Of a stretch of DNA of 64,000 nucleotides, positions 1 through 12,766 are shown one piece after another. The notes beneath the pieces are model-generated. The model was not told the origin of the DNA, did not search any database, and saw nothing but the letters and a program-made list of their open reading frames with translations. Both the position numbers and the translations under genes were made by a program. The DNA is taken from positions 138,871,213 through 138,935,212 of the forward strand of contig NC_133174.1 in the NCBI RefSeq assembly GCF_040802235.1. The letters run 5' to 3'. Origin of the DNA: Manis javanica (taxonomy: Eukaryota; Chordata; Mammalia; Pholidota; Manidae). Within the stretch, counting starts at the first letter, position 1. Every line of letters starts with the position of its first letter.

Positions 1-2395
1 TACTCCTCCACCCAAGCCCCCCTATTATTAACATCTTACAACTTACATTAGTATGGTACATTTGTTATAATTAATGAACTAATGTTGATCCAATATTACT
101 AACAGAAGTCCATGTTTATTCAGATTGCCATAGCTTTTACCTAATGTCTTTTTTCTGTTTGATGAGCCCAACCAGGACACCACATTACATTTAGTGTCAT
201 ATCGCTTTAGAATATCCTTTGTGGTGACAGTTCCTCAGACTTTCCTTGTTTTTGATGACTTTTACATTTTTAAGGAGTGCTGGTTAGACATTTTGTATAA
301 TGTCCACCTATTAGGATTTGTCTGATGTTTTCTCAATGTTTAGATTGTTTTTATGTATTTGGAGCAGAAGACCACAGAGATAAAGTACCATACCCATCAT
401 ATCACATCAAGGGTGCAGACTATTAACAAGAGTTGTTGATATGAACTTTTATCATTTGGCTGAGGTAGCGGTTGTCAGATTTCTTCACTATGAAGTTATT
501 CTTGTTTCCGCCTTTCTGTACGTTGAAGGGAAGCCACTATGCACAGCCCATAGTTAGGGAATGAGGATTTATGTTTCCCACTTATCCTTGAGGTTGACGG
601 ATAAATTATTTGCAATTTGTCTGCAAGGGGAGTTTGTTTCTTTCCTTCTCTTTGTTTACTAATTCAGTCATTTTTTATATCAATATGGACTCATGGAAAT
701 TTATTGTATACTTTAGGTTATAATCCAATACTATTTTTTGTTGTTGTTAAAATTGTTCCAGCTGTGGCCATTGGGAGGTCTTTCAGCTGGCTACTTTGTC
801 CCTTTCACATAACCCCATCAATGTAGGGTGTTTTTTTTTATCACTTCATTACTTTCTGGCACTTTAAAATGCTTTGGCCCATTGTGTATATTTCCTGCCT
901 CAGTCTTAGAATAATTTTCCCAAGGAGCCTTGGTTATTTCATTAGAAAATAACTTTAAAAAACTAAAAATGACTGCTAAATGTACCTTTTGCTCCTGAAG
1001 ATTCATTGCTTCTAGGCCCTTTTAGCTATCAAGATAAGGAGATATATGTGTGTACTAAGCTCTGTATATATAGATATGTGTAAACATTTAATATATGAAA
1101 CCATCTGTATTGAGTTTAAGCTGAACATAAGTTTGAATTAATGTCTCCAGCCCTGATTCATTACCACAAGAATCATTCTAGCCTCTTCTTGCTTATTACC
1201 TCCCACTCAATCTGTGAGAAATCAGCTTGCCCAGTCTTACTTAATTGTTCAATTGCAGTATACACGTATAAAAGCACCAGGATTTCTGACCTGTACCCCC
1301 AGGGGAAACAACTTTATCAACTAGAGTACAGCATTCATGGGTAGTTTCTTTTGCCTTTAATCTAACAGATTCCACTCATTTCCAAAGTTATGTAGGTCAG
1401 CACCTTTTCCCCCCAACCCATTTACTAAGATTGTTTCATACAGTTATGACTATATGCATCTATACATTATGCTATAAAGTTCTATAATACAGAAATGTAT
1501 ACCATCATGTATCTAGCATTAAAGAACCATACAAAATATTTTTACCACCCTAAAAATTGCCTGTGCTTTAGCTACTCAATTCTCAATTCCCTGAACCCTT
1601 GGCAACCACTGACCTTTTTACTGCCTCATAGTTTTGCTTTTCCAGAATTTCGTATAATTGGGATCATGCATTCTGTTGCTTTTCATACTGCCTTCTCTCA
1701 CTTAACAATATGTAGTGAAGTTTCATCTAGGTATTTTCATAGCTGAGTAGCTAATTTCCTTTTATAGTCAAATAATATTCCAATGAATGTACTATAGTTT
1801 ATTCACTTAATGGAAAGCATCTTGGTTGCTTCCAGTTTCTGACTATTATGAATAAAGTTGCTCTACTTTCGTGTACATGTTTTTGTGCACATGTTTTCAA
1901 ATCAGTTGGGGAAAATACTTATGTTAGCTTTTTAAGAAATTGCCAAGCTGTCTTCCATTTTGCATTCTTATAAGCAATGAATGAAAGTCCCAGTTGCTCT
2001 GCATCCTCATAAGCATTTTAGTATTGCCAGTTTTGGGATTGTAACCATTTTCATAGGCATATAAAAGTATCATATTGTTGTAATTTGCAGTTCCCTAATG
2101 ACAAATGATGTCAAGCACCTTTTCATATGCTTAGTTAACATATACATATCTTCTTTGGTGAGATGTTTATTCAGATATTTTGTCTATTTTGAATTGGGCT
2201 GTATATTTTCTTATTTCTAAGTTTTAAGTGTTTTTTCATAGTTTGGACACAAAAATCCTTTATCATATATGTGTTTTTGAGAATATTTCTCCCAGGCTGT
2301 AGGTTATATTTTCATTCTTTTAACAGTGGTTTTCACAAACCAGAATATTTTAATTTAAATCAAGCCAAACTTACCAATTTTTTATTTCACAGATC
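1..2395 (-). repeat. Old L1 3' untranslated and ORF2 3' sequence, antisense
   Basis: The plus strand reads as the reverse complement of the long 3' untranslated region of old mammalian L1 (L1MC to L1ME type, recognised by general resemblance). Landmarks are the tract near 720-800 about a subject that 'sees' Leu-Val-like wording in L1 antisense copies, the 'tttggccat'-like stretch near 760, and the phrase for old L1 tails at 1620-1860. At 1790-1860 the reversed coding end of ORF2 begins. Probably two fragments are joined near 1110. No host gene is seen, and the short open frames here are chance. Confidence 0.7.
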
Positions 2396-2639
2396 ATGTT
2401 TTTGGTGTTGAGTATAAAAATTCCTTGCCAAAGCAAAGGTCACTTCAGGACTTATCATCATAAAATTGTAAGAATTAGGACAGTGTGCTGTTTGTTCAAG
2501 CATCAAATAAACTCATGCAGCCCAATGCATAGCACAGAAACAGACCTATACATATGTGGATGTATGTTTTATAACAAAAATAACATTGCTGAGCAGTGGG
2601 GAATACATAGTTTATTCAACAAATATTGAGGCAAATTAA

Positions 2640-4440
2640 AAGCCATATGGAAAAAAAGAACATGACCTTTACCTCACAACCTACACAAAAATCAATTCCA
2701 ATATTGATCATAAGTCTAAATGAGAAAAGCAAATCAATGAAACTTCTGGAAGGTATTATACACATGAATATTTTTGTGGCTGTAGGGTAGATAATGACTA
2801 AAAAAAACTAACCACAAAAGCTGATATAAATGAAAAGATTGATAACTGAGACTACATTAAAATTAAGAACTTTTGTTATTATTTTTTTAAAAAGCGTTAA
2901 AACAATGAGAAGGCAAGCTACACTGTTAGAGCTTGAATGAAATCCTAACTCCCAAAAGTGATAATATTCATACGCGGAGCCTTTGGGAGATGATTAGGTC
3001 ATGAAAGTGGCACCTTCGTGAATGCAATTAGGGCTCTTATAAAAGAGGTCCCAGAGAGCTCCCTAGCCCCTCCGCCACGTGAGAATACCAGATAAGTCTG
3101 CAACAAAGTAGGGGTTCCTCATCCGACTATTACAGCATCCTGATCTAGGACTCTGAGCCTCCAGCACTGTGATCAAGAAATTTCCTCTGTTCGTAAGCCA
3201 CCTATTCTGTGATATTTTATTATAACCACTCAGACAGACTGAGACACACACACTGTAGCAGGAGACATTTGTAACACATAAGATGAGCTAAAAGTCCCCT
3301 CTAGATAAATAACTCTTAAAAATCAATAACCCAAAGGCAAACTGATATAAAAATGTGCAGAAAACTTGAACAGGAACTTCACCAAAGAAGATATACAGTC
3401 AACAAGTATATAAAGCAGTGATCAACCTGTTTTTTAAAACACAGGAATGTAAATTCATACCACCGTAAGATACCACAACATACTCACAACTGATAAAATT
3501 AAAAGAATTGTGCAAACCAATTGTTAATAAGGATGTGAAGTGTCAGGAATACTCAAGCGCCACGGTGGGAGTGTAAATTGCTGTAAGCACTTGAAAGAAC
3601 AATATGTCATTTTCTACTATATTTGAAGAATATATATATATATAGTAAAGTTATTCCCCAAGAATAACTTCATATATATTTAGTCTTTAGAAAGACTAAA
3701 CTTGAGATAAGCTAATAGAAATGACTCAAAATGAAACACAAAGAGAAGAACATATCCCTGCAATTCCTGTGGGACATGTACCTGAATTTTCATGCTAAAT
3801 TATTCATAATAGCCCCAAACTGGAAGACCTCTAAATGTCCACCACTAGTAAAATGGAGTTTTGAATTATGGATTATTCATAACATGGAATACTACATATA
3901 GCAGTTACAATGAACAAATGAATGCTAAATCTCCAACATGGATGAATCTCCCAAGCATAAGGTTGTATTACAGAAAGAAGCTATAGACAATGGAATATAT
4001 ACTATATGATTCCATTTACGTAATCTCAGAAAGAAGTAAAACTAGAACATTACTCAACAACAAAAAGGAATCAACATACAATATTGCTGAATCTTAAAAA
4101 TATTGAGATCAAAGAGAAGCCAAATATAAAATAATATACATTGCATGATTCCACTTAAAAGAAAATCTAGGAAATGAAAAAGTAACCTATAGTACCAAAA
4201 AACAGATAAATAGTTGCCTGGGTCCAGAGATGGCAGCAGATTTACTGCAAAGGGACGTGAGGAAACTTCTTAAGGTAACAGAAATGTGCTATATCTTGAT
4301 TATGGTAGCAGTTACACAGGGATATACATTTGTCAGAAGTCATTGAACTGTTCACACAAGGTGGGTGAAATTCATTGTATGTAAATTATTTCTTAATAAA
4401 GTTGATCTTTAAAGAAAAAGTAAACAACCAACTTATGAGA
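2640..4440 (+). repeat. Old L1 fragment, ORF2 3' part and 3' end
   Basis: Sense-strand remains of the C-terminal part of an old L1 ORF2 and its 3' end. The typical phrases for the last exonless third of ORF2 (caaagaagatatacag near 3384, tggaatactacatat near 3894, gatgaatctcccaagc near 3943) are all present. The copy ends in an AATAAA-like stretch near 4397. It is interrupted by a MaLR LTR at 2924-3246 and carries a 60-base foreign segment at 3691-3750. Many stops and indels make it non-functional. Confidence 0.75.
2924..3246 (+). mobile_element. Solo LTR of the ERVL-MaLR group (MLT1/MST type)
   Basis: A fossil LTR that starts TGTTA and ends ACA. Its internal wording is typical of MaLR LTRs, such as the segments around gcctttgggagatgattagg (2981) and cctctgttcgtaagccacc (3183). 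It lies inside an older L1, whose text resumes straight after it. A short repeat of the ACAC type flanks both ends, as expected for a target-site duplication. It is decayed, and no internal coding region is attached. Confidence 0.75.
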
Positions 4441-5480
4441 GAAGTCAAAATAGTGGTTATTGGGGGTTTAACAACTGACAGAATATAAGGGAAAGTTCTG
4501 GGGTGCTAATAATGATCTATGTGTAGATCTGTGTAGAGGGTTGTATTCACTTTGTGAAATTGCATCAAATCATACAGCTCTTATTTGTGCCCTTCTTTAT
4601 TTGTCTGTTTCAGTAAGAAATTTACATTAAAGTTGCTAGTGAAAATATTAGCAAGGATGTGAAGCAAAATGAATTCTTATAAACTTGTCTTACAAACATA
4701 AATTACTTTGGAAGACAGTGTGACATTCTCTACTAAATGCGAATATCTATAACCAGCAAGTACTCTCTTAAGCATATACCTAGGATTATGTTTTCATTGC
4801 ATTCACCAGAATATGTGTACAAGAAGGTTCACAGTAACATTATTTAGAATAGCCCCAAATTGGAAACAAGCTGCATGTCCATGAGCTCTGACTTTTGGTA
4901 GAGCACAGGAGTCAGAAGCATCACTGAAACAGGTAAGAAGAAATCTGCTAAACTTTTCATGTCTCTTCTCCTTTGGCAGCCACTGGATAGCAGGAGACTG
5001 AAAAAGCTCCACCTCCAAGAAGCAGATACACAGACCCTGGATAAGACTGAGGCAGGGCCAGAAAAACCAAGAATGCTGGCTGCTGCCGCCACATGGCTAG
5101 GATGGAATAAAGAGGAGGAAGCGGCAGCCTACCGCTAGGGAGTGAGGGGGGGGAAAAGACAGAGCTAGAGAGCCTCACTGTGGCCCAGACATACTGACAC
5201 TGCTGAAAACTACAAGAGGACGAGGAAGACTGAGGGAAAGTCTCTAGCGTCACAGGCCCTATGTTCTGTGCAAGTAAATGCAGCTCACTAGTGGAAGATT
5301 TTAAAGCTGACAATAACAAGAAATTCCAAACCTGGGTAAACTACTAACTACCGTGACTAACCTCCTCCCACTCCAGCACACACGAACATCCTGCAGAAGA
5401 AACATAATTTCCAGGCATAAATGCTATTTACCTGTCTCTACTGTTCTACAAATAATGTCTGATTTTCAATAAGAAATTAC
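4440..5480 (+). repeat. Old L1 ORF2 3' fragment followed by probable L1 5' leader
   Basis: 4440-4895 resembles the terminal part of an old L1 ORF2 in sense orientation (ttagaatagccccaaattgg near 4843). From about 4900 to 5480 the sequence is more GC-rich and lies just upstream of L1 ORF1-like text. It may be the 5' untranslated leader of that old L1, but I cannot name the family. No exon or gene is supported. Confidence 0.4.
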
Positions 5481-6785
5481 AAAATACATATAATGTCAAA
5501 AAAATCAACCCATTTCCAACAGAAAAAGCAATAAGTTGACCTGAACTTAGAGATAACCTAGATGTTGGCTATATAAGAAAGATTCATGATTAAAATATAT
5601 GAGAACTATGACTAAAATAACTAATTAATAGGTTAAAGAATCTAGGGGAAAGGTTGGATAATATGTGTGAACAGATCAGGAATTACAAGAATCAAATGAA
5701 AAGGATGGAATTAAATCTGTGTGTGTGTCAATAGGATTAACAGCACACTAAATACAGCCAAAGAAAGACTAAACTTGAGATAAGCTAATAGAAATGATTC
5801 AAAATGAAACACAAAGAGAAGAAAAAAGAGTGGGACCATTAAAAATGATCTAAAGTACACATTATTGGAGTTCTAGTAGGAGAAGAGGGAAGAGTTTGGG
5901 GTAGAAGGTGTATTTGAAGAGATGAGGGCCGAGAATTATCCAACCTTGATGAAAGGCAAAAATCTAAAGATCCATTTAGTTCAGGGAGCATTAAACAGCA
6001 GCTAAAAGGAGACATAATACTCAAGTTGAGAAAAATAAGACAAATATAAAATCTTGAAGACAGTAAGAAAAATATTGCATATGAAGAAAAAAGGTAAGAA
6101 TTAAAGCAGATTCTCATATAGTAGATGGCCTTTTGATATTGGCTTTTCCTTCATTTAACATAAAGCAGTGATGTATTTAAATTGTTGAAAGAAAGGGGAA
6201 ATGGCAGTCCAGAATTTCTATCTGTGCCATTCACTTACTTGTGTAGACCCATATTTCTCTTCTAGTAATCATAAGATATTTGTCAGATGATCAATGTTAA
6301 CATCACCAGTGATAAGTCATATTGATTCCATGTCGCCTTGACATAAAGTGATAAGAATGACACTGCACCTCTCTGTTCTTCCCACTCGAAGCACATAACC
6401 CCAGTCTAACCATGGTGAAAAAAAAATAAGATAAATTCCAATTGAGGGACATTGTACAAAATATGTAGCAAATACTCAAAACTGTCAAGATAATTTAAAA
6501 AAAGCCCAAAACTAAAAAGAAAAAAGGAAAAGTCTCAGAAACTTTCCAGCCAAGAGGAGGACACTAAGGAGACATTAAAAGTAAATGTAAAGTGGTATCA
6601 TGGAAGAGAAAAATGAAATTAGATAAATACTAAGAGAATATTGGTTTATCATTTGTGATAAATATAATAATATAAAAGGATAATAATAATAAGGGAAACT
6701 TGGTGTTGGGTATATGGGAACTCTCTGTACTATCTTCACAACATTTCTATAAAGTGACAACTCTTCAGAAAAAAAAGTGTATTTA
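5480..6785 (+). repeat. Old L1 or HAL1-like ORF1 region and tail
   Basis: Sense-strand remains of an old ORF1. The wording near 5858-5970 follows the L1 ORF1 passage for an internal GVPEGEE-type loop and the 'NFPNLMKG'-like stretch (ccaaccttgatgaaaggcaa at 5940). The 3' part (6690-6785) matches the common L1/HAL1 tail, with gggaactctctgtactatct at 6717, and ends in an A-rich run. An ORF1 followed directly by a tail without ORF2 fits a HAL1-type element, but internal deletion of an L1 is equally possible. Confidence 0.55.
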
Positions 6786-7431
6786 AGGGAGATTAAAGAT
6801 GGCAGCATGAGAGGAGAGACAGAGGCTTCCTCCTAAAATTGGATACAATTAGAAAATATAGATGGCGCAACTAATCCTGAGAGAGCAACAGGAAAGAGGA
6901 CAACGTCAGACTACACACACCTGGAGAAAAGAGCAGACCTCAGCGAACCGGGCTAGTACCAGAGCTGCGGCTCTGCGGGACCCGAGCCCCTCCCCCACAC
7001 CAGCTCACTGGCCAGAGGAAGAGAAATGGAGCAGGGAGGGAGTGGAAGGCCTGGGACTGCTGAATACCTAGCTGTGGAGATCTGCGCTGGGAGCACAAAC
7101 ATACATTTCATGGTGCATTCATGAGACTCGCATGACTACTGGGTTGGAAAGTCAATACACGCAGAGGTCCTGGGGAGACTGGGATTCAATCCACTTGTGG
7201 AAGGCAGGGATGCACGTCTGGCTGCTCTAGGACAAAAATTTATACCTGTGTGACTGACCCACTGGCTCAGGCAGTGGAGACAGGCACAGCAGCCAGGAGC
7301 CTGAAGGCGGGGAACAGCTCTTTACTCCCCCCAGGCACCATTACCGCTCCCCTACGACCCCCGACATTGCTTCAGGGGCTCAGCAGCTCCAGAATAGAGC
7401 TTCTGGACACTAGAGGGCGCCATATACAAAC
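6786..7431 (+). promoter_or_regulatory. L1 copy A 5' untranslated region (internal promoter)
   Basis: This is the leader of the young L1. It starts with the conserved AAGATGGCAGCAT wording (6798), which resembles the YY1-type site (AAGATGGC) at the start of primate L1 promoters. It is GC-rich, lacks a long open frame and ends just before the ORF1 start. In L1 biology this region drives transcription of the element from its own first base. Activity of this copy is not shown by sequence. Confidence 0.7.
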
Positions 7432-8283
7432 ATGAAACACCAAAGGAACCTTGTCCAGAGTAAAATTATTAATACAACTCCCGAGAAATATTTAAATGAT
7501 ATGGACCTCATGACTCTTCCTGAAAGGGACTTCAAAATAAAAATCATCAACATTCTAATGGAGGTACAGAAAGACATGCAAGAACTCACAAATGAATTCA
7601 GGTCGGAGATCCAATCGTTAAAGAGCATGATGGAGGGTATAAAAAGCAGGTTGGACACAGTGGAGGAGATAATAAATGGAATAGAAACTAAAGGAGAGGA
7701 ATACAAAGAAGCTGAGGCACAAACAGAAAAAAGGATCCTAAGAATGAAAGAATATTGTGAGAACTGTGTGACCAGTAGAAGCAGAACAATATTCGCATTA
7801 TAGGGATACCAGAAGAAGAAGAGAGAGAGAAAGGGATAGAAAGTGTCTTTGAGGAGGTAGTTGCTGAAAACTTCCCCAATCTGGGGGAAGGAGATAGTCT
7901 CTCAGGCCATGGAGATCCACAGATCTCCCAACACAAGGGACCCAAGGAAGACAACACCAAGACACATAGCAATTAAAATGAGAAAGATCAAGGATAAGGA
8001 CAGACTTTTAAAATCAGCCAGAGACAGAAATAAGATCATATACAAAGGAAAGCCCATCAGGCTAACATCAGACTTCTCAGCAGAAACCTTACAGGCCAGA
8101 AGGGAGAGGCATGAGGTATTTAATGCCATGAAGCAGAAGGGCCTGGAACCAAGATTACTTTATCCAGACAGATTATCATTTAAATTTGAAGAAGGGATTA
8201 AACAATTTCCAGATAAGCAAAAGCTGAGAGAATTTACCTCCCACAAACCATCTCTGCAGTCTATTTTGGAGGGGCTGCTATAG
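7432..8283 (+). pseudogene. L1 copy A ORF1 (RNA-binding chaperone), frame-broken
   Basis: ORF1p is the trimeric nucleic-acid chaperone of the L1 ribonucleoprotein. The N-terminal part (7432 to about 7765) encodes a charged heptad-rich segment (LERDFKIKIINILMEVQK-like, then KSMMEGIKSRLDTVEEI), as expected for the coiled coil. The RRM-like middle is found in another frame (GIPEEEEREKGIESVFEE near 7803-7860). The C-terminal domain returns to the first frame from 7880 to 8283 (MRKIKDKDRLLKSARDR, ETLQARRERHEVFNAMKQKG, and the end SLQSILEGLL). Two compensating frame shifts, near 7765 and near 7880, therefore break the middle. The start ATG at 7432 fits the family. Confidence 0.88.
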
Positions 8284-8570
8284 ATGAAAGTGTTCCTAAG
8301 GTTGAATAGCTGTCACCAGAGGTAATAAAACCACAATAAAGAAAATAGAACAGCTAATTATGAAGCAAATACAACATTAAATTAACTATCCCCAAACTCA
8401 ATCAAGGGATAGACAAAAAGTACAGAATTTGATACCTAATAAATAATGAAGGAGGAAGAAAAGGAGGAGAAATAGAAAAGAACCTTTAGATTGTGTTTGT
8501 AACAGCATATTAAGTGAGTTAAGTTAGACTCTTAGATAGTAAGGAAAGTAACCTGGAACCTTTGGTAACC

Positions 8571-11500
8571 ATGAATCTAAAGGCTGAAATGGCATTAAGT
8601 ACATACCTATCGATAATCACACTAAATGTAAATGGACTGAATGCACCAATCAAAAGACATAGAGTCACTGAATGGATAAAAAAGCAAGACCCATCTATAT
8701 GCTGCTTACAAGAGACACACCTCAAACTCAAACACATGCACAGACTAAAAGTCAAGGGATGGAAAAAGATATCTCATGCAAACAACAGAGAGAAAAAAAC
8801 AGGTGTTGCAATACTAGTATCAGAGAAAATAGACTTCAAAACAAAGAAAGTAACAAGAGATAAAGAAGGACATTACATAATGATAAAGGGCTCAGTCCAA
8901 CAAGAGGATATGACCATTATAAATATATATGCACCCAACACAGGAGCACCAACATATGTGAAACATACTCACAGAACTAAAGGAGGAAATAGAATGCAAT
9001 GCACTTATTTCAGGAGACTTCAACACACCACTCACTCCAAAGGACAGATGCACCAGACAGAAAATAAGTAAGGACACAGAGGCACTGAACAACACACTAG
9101 AACAGATGGACCTAATAGACATCTATAGAACTCTACACCCAAAAGCAAGAGGATACACATCCTTCTCAAGTGCACATGGAACATTCTCCAGAATAGACCA
9201 CATACTAAGCCACAAAAAGAGCCTCAGTAAATTCCAAAATATTGAAATTCTACCAACCAACTTTTCAGACCACAAAGGTATAAAACTAGAAATAAATTGT
9301 ACCTATAAAGCAAAAAGGCTCACAAACACATGGAGGCTTAACAATGTGCTCTGAAACAGTCAATGGATCAATGACCAAATTAAAATGCAGACCCCGCCAT
9401 ATATGGAAATAAATGACAACTACAACACAAAGCCCGAACTTCTGTGGGATGCAGCGAAAGCAGTCTTAAGAGGAAAGTATATAGCAATCCAGGCATATTT
9501 AAAGAAGGAAGAACAAACTCAAATAAATAGTCTAACATCACAATTATCAAAATTGGAAAAAGAATAACAAATGAGACCGAAAGTCAGAAGAAGGAGGGAC
9601 ATAATAAAGATCAGAGAAGAAAAAAAAATTGAGAGAAATAAAACAATAGAAAAAATCAATGAAACCAAGAGCTGGTTCTTTGAGTAAATAAACAAAATAG
9701 GTAAGCTTCTAGCCAGATTTTTTAAGAGAAAAAGAGAATCAACACACATCAACAGAATCAGAAATGAGAAAGGAAATATCACGATGGACCCAACAGAAAT
9801 ATAAAGAATTATTAGAGACTACTATGAAAACCTTTATGCTAAGAAGCTGGGAAACCTAGAAGAAATGGACAACTTCCTAGAAAAATACAGCCTTCCAAGA
9901 CTGACCAAGGAAGAAACACAAAATCTAACCAAACCAATTACCTGCAAAGAAATTGAAGCAGTAATCAAAAAACTACTCAAGAAAAAACAACCCCGGGCCA
10001 GAAGAATTTACCTCAGAATTTTATCAGACATACAGAGAAGATATAATACCCATTCTCCTAAAAGTTTTCCAAACAACAGAATAGGAGGGAATACTCCCAA
10101 ACTCATTCTATGAAGCCAACATCGCCCTAATACCAAAACCAGGAAAAGACCCCACCAAGAAAGAAAATTACAGACCAATATCCCTGATGAATGTAGATGC
10201 AAAAATACTCAATAAAATATTAGCAAACAGAATTCAACAGTATATCAAAAGGATCATACACCATGACCAAGTGGGGTTCATCCCAGGGATGCAAGGATGG
10301 TACAACATCTGAAAATCCATCAACACCATCCACCACATCAACAAAAAGAAGGACAAAAACCACATGATCATGTCCATAGATGCTGAAAAAGCATTTGACA
10401 AAATTCAACATCCATTCATGATAAAAACTCTCAATAAAATGGGTATAGAGGGCAGGTACCTCAACATAATAAAGGCCAAATATGATAAACCCACAGCAAA
10501 CATCATACTGAAGAGCGAGAAGCTGAGAGCTTTTCCTGTGATATTGGGAACCAGAAAAGGATGCCCACTCTCTCCACTGTTATTCAACATAGTACTGGAG
10601 GTCCTAGCCATGGCAATTAGACAAAAAAAAGAAATACAAGGAATCCAGATTAGTAAAGAAGAAGTCAACTTGTCACTATTTGCAGATGACACGATAATGT
10701 ACATAAGAAACCCTAAAGACTCCACTCTGAAACTACTAAAACTGATATCAGAATACAGCAAAGTTGCAGGATACAAAATTAACTCACAGAAATCTGTGGC
10801 TTTCCTATACACTAACAATGAACTAGCAGAAAGAGAAACCAGGAAAACAATTCAGTTCACAATTTAATCAAAAAGAATAAAATACCTAGGAATAAACCTA
10901 AACAAGGAAGTGAAAGACCTATACCCTGAAAACTATAAGACACTCTTAAGAGAAATTAATGAGGTCACTAACAAATGGAAACTCATCCCATGCTCTTGGC
11001 TAGGAAGAATTAATATCGTCAAAATGGCCATCCTGCCCAAAGCAATATACAGATTTGATGCAATCCTTATCAAATTACCAACAACATTCAACGAACTGGA
11101 ACAAACAGTTCAAAAATTCATATGGAAACACCAAAGACCCTGAAAAGTGAAAGGAGTCCTGAGAAGGAAGAATAAAGTGGGGGGGGGGGATCTCGTTCCC
11201 CAACTTCAAGCTCTACTACAAATCCACAGTAATCAAGACAGTTTGGTACTGGCACAAGAACAGAGCCTCAGAGCAGTGGAACAGAATAGAGACTCCAAAC
11301 ATTAACCCAAAAAATATGGCCAATTAATATACAATAAAGGAGCCATGGACATACAATGGGAAAATGACAGTCTCTTCAACAGATGGTGCTGGCAAAACTG
11401 GACAGCTACATGTAAGAGAATGAAACTGGATCAGTGTCTAACCCCATACACAAAACTAAACTCCAAATGGATCAAAGACCTGAACGTAAGTCATGAAACC

Positions 11501-12409
11501 ATAAAACTCTTAGAAAAAAACATAGGCAAAAATCTCTTGGACATAAACATGAGTGACTTCTTCATGAACATATCTCCCCGGGCAAGGGAAACAAAAGCAA
11601 AAATGAACAAGTGGGACTATATCAAGCTGAAAAGCTTCTGTACAGCAAAGGACACCATCAATAAAACCAAAAGGTACCCTACAGTATGGGAGAATATATT
11701 CATAAATGACAGATCTGATAAAGAGTTGACATCCAAAATATATAGGGAGCTCACAAACCTCAAGAAACAAAAAGCAAATAATCCAATTAAAAAATGGGCA
11801 GAGGAGCTGAACAGACAGTTCTCCAAAGAAGAAATTCAAATGGCCAACAGACACATGAAAAGATGCTCCACAACACTTGTCTTCAGAGAAATGCAAATTA
11901 AAACCACAATGAGATATCACCTCACACCAGTAAGGATGGCCACCTTCCAAAAGACAAACAACAACAAATGTTGCCGAGGTTGTGGAGAAAGGGGAACCCT
12001 CCTACACTGCTGGTGGGAATGTAAATTAGTTCAACCATTGTGGAAAGCAGTATGGAGGTTCCTCAAAAAGCTCAAAATAGAAATATCATTTGACCCAGGA
12101 ACTCCACTTCTAGGAATTTACCCTAAGAATGCAGCAGCCCAGTTTGAAAAAGAAAGATGCACCCCTATGTTTATCGCAGCATTATTTACAATAGCCAAGG
12201 AGTGGAAGCAACCTAAGTATCCATCAATAGATGAATGGATGAAGAAGATGAGGTATATATGCACAATGGAATATTATTCACCCATAAGAAGAAAACAAGT
12301 CCTACCATTTGCAACAACATGGATGGAGCTAGAGGGTATTATGCTCAGTGAAATAAGCCAGACAGAGAAAGACAAGTACCAAGTGATTTCATTCATATGT
12401 GGATTATAA
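8571..12409 (+). pseudogene. L1 copy A ORF2 (endonuclease and reverse transcriptase), broken
   Basis: ORF2p cuts target DNA and reverse-transcribes L1 RNA. The APE-like endonuclease begins at 8571, with the motifs LNVNGLNAPIKRHRV and CLQETHL (metal-binding Asn and Glu) at about 8620-8730. GDFNT and SDHKGIKLEI (catalytic Asp/His) follow in shifted frames up to 9300. The reverse transcriptase covers about 9800-11140, with [14 protein letters not shown] (10375) and the active-site FADD (about 10679). The C-terminal part is open from 11345 to 12409 and carries the Cys-rich [17 protein letters not shown] motif (about 11976). At least six stops or shifts lie between 8950 and 11345, including TGA at 9352 and TAA at 9565. 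Confidence 0.9.
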
Positions 12410-12766
12410 GAACAAAGATAAAACTGAGGGAACAAAACAGCAGCACAATCACAGAACCCAAGAATGGACTAACGGTTACCAAAGGGAAAGGGGCTGGGAA
12501 GGAAGGGTGGGAAGGGAGGGATAAGGGCAGGGAAAAAGAAAGGGGGCCTTACAATTAGCATGTATAAGGTGGGGGGGCATAGGGAGGGATGTGCAGCACA
12601 GAGAAAACAGGTAGTGAGTCTACAGCGTCTTACTACACTGATAGACAGTGACTGTAATGGGTTTTGTGGAGGGGGGACTTGGTGAAGGGGGTAGTCTAGT
12701 AACCATAACGTTCTTTATGTAATTGTAGATTAATGATAATAAAATGATTTTTAAAAAGTGTGTTTA

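Larger units (their letters stand above)
6786..12752 (+). mobile_element. Young, nearly full-length L1 (copy A)
   Basis: A complete-looking LINE-1 of about 6.0 kb. It has a 5' untranslated region (6786-7431, CpG-containing and GC-rich), ORF1 (7432-8283), an intergenic stretch, ORF2 (about 8571-12409) and a G-rich 3' untranslated region (12410-12750) ending in an A/T-rich tail. Flanking copies of a short A-rich target duplication lie at 6769-6785 and 12753-12766. It is by eye more than 90% similar to copy B and to the antisense fragment at 48786-49565, so it belongs to a recently active family of this genome. ORF2 has multiple stops and shifts, so this copy cannot move by itself. Confidence 0.93.

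Noticed and set aside
11345-12409. 354-codon open frame
   Set aside because: Not a host gene. It is the C-terminal part of L1 ORF2, with the CWWEC motif, and is reported under L1 copy A.
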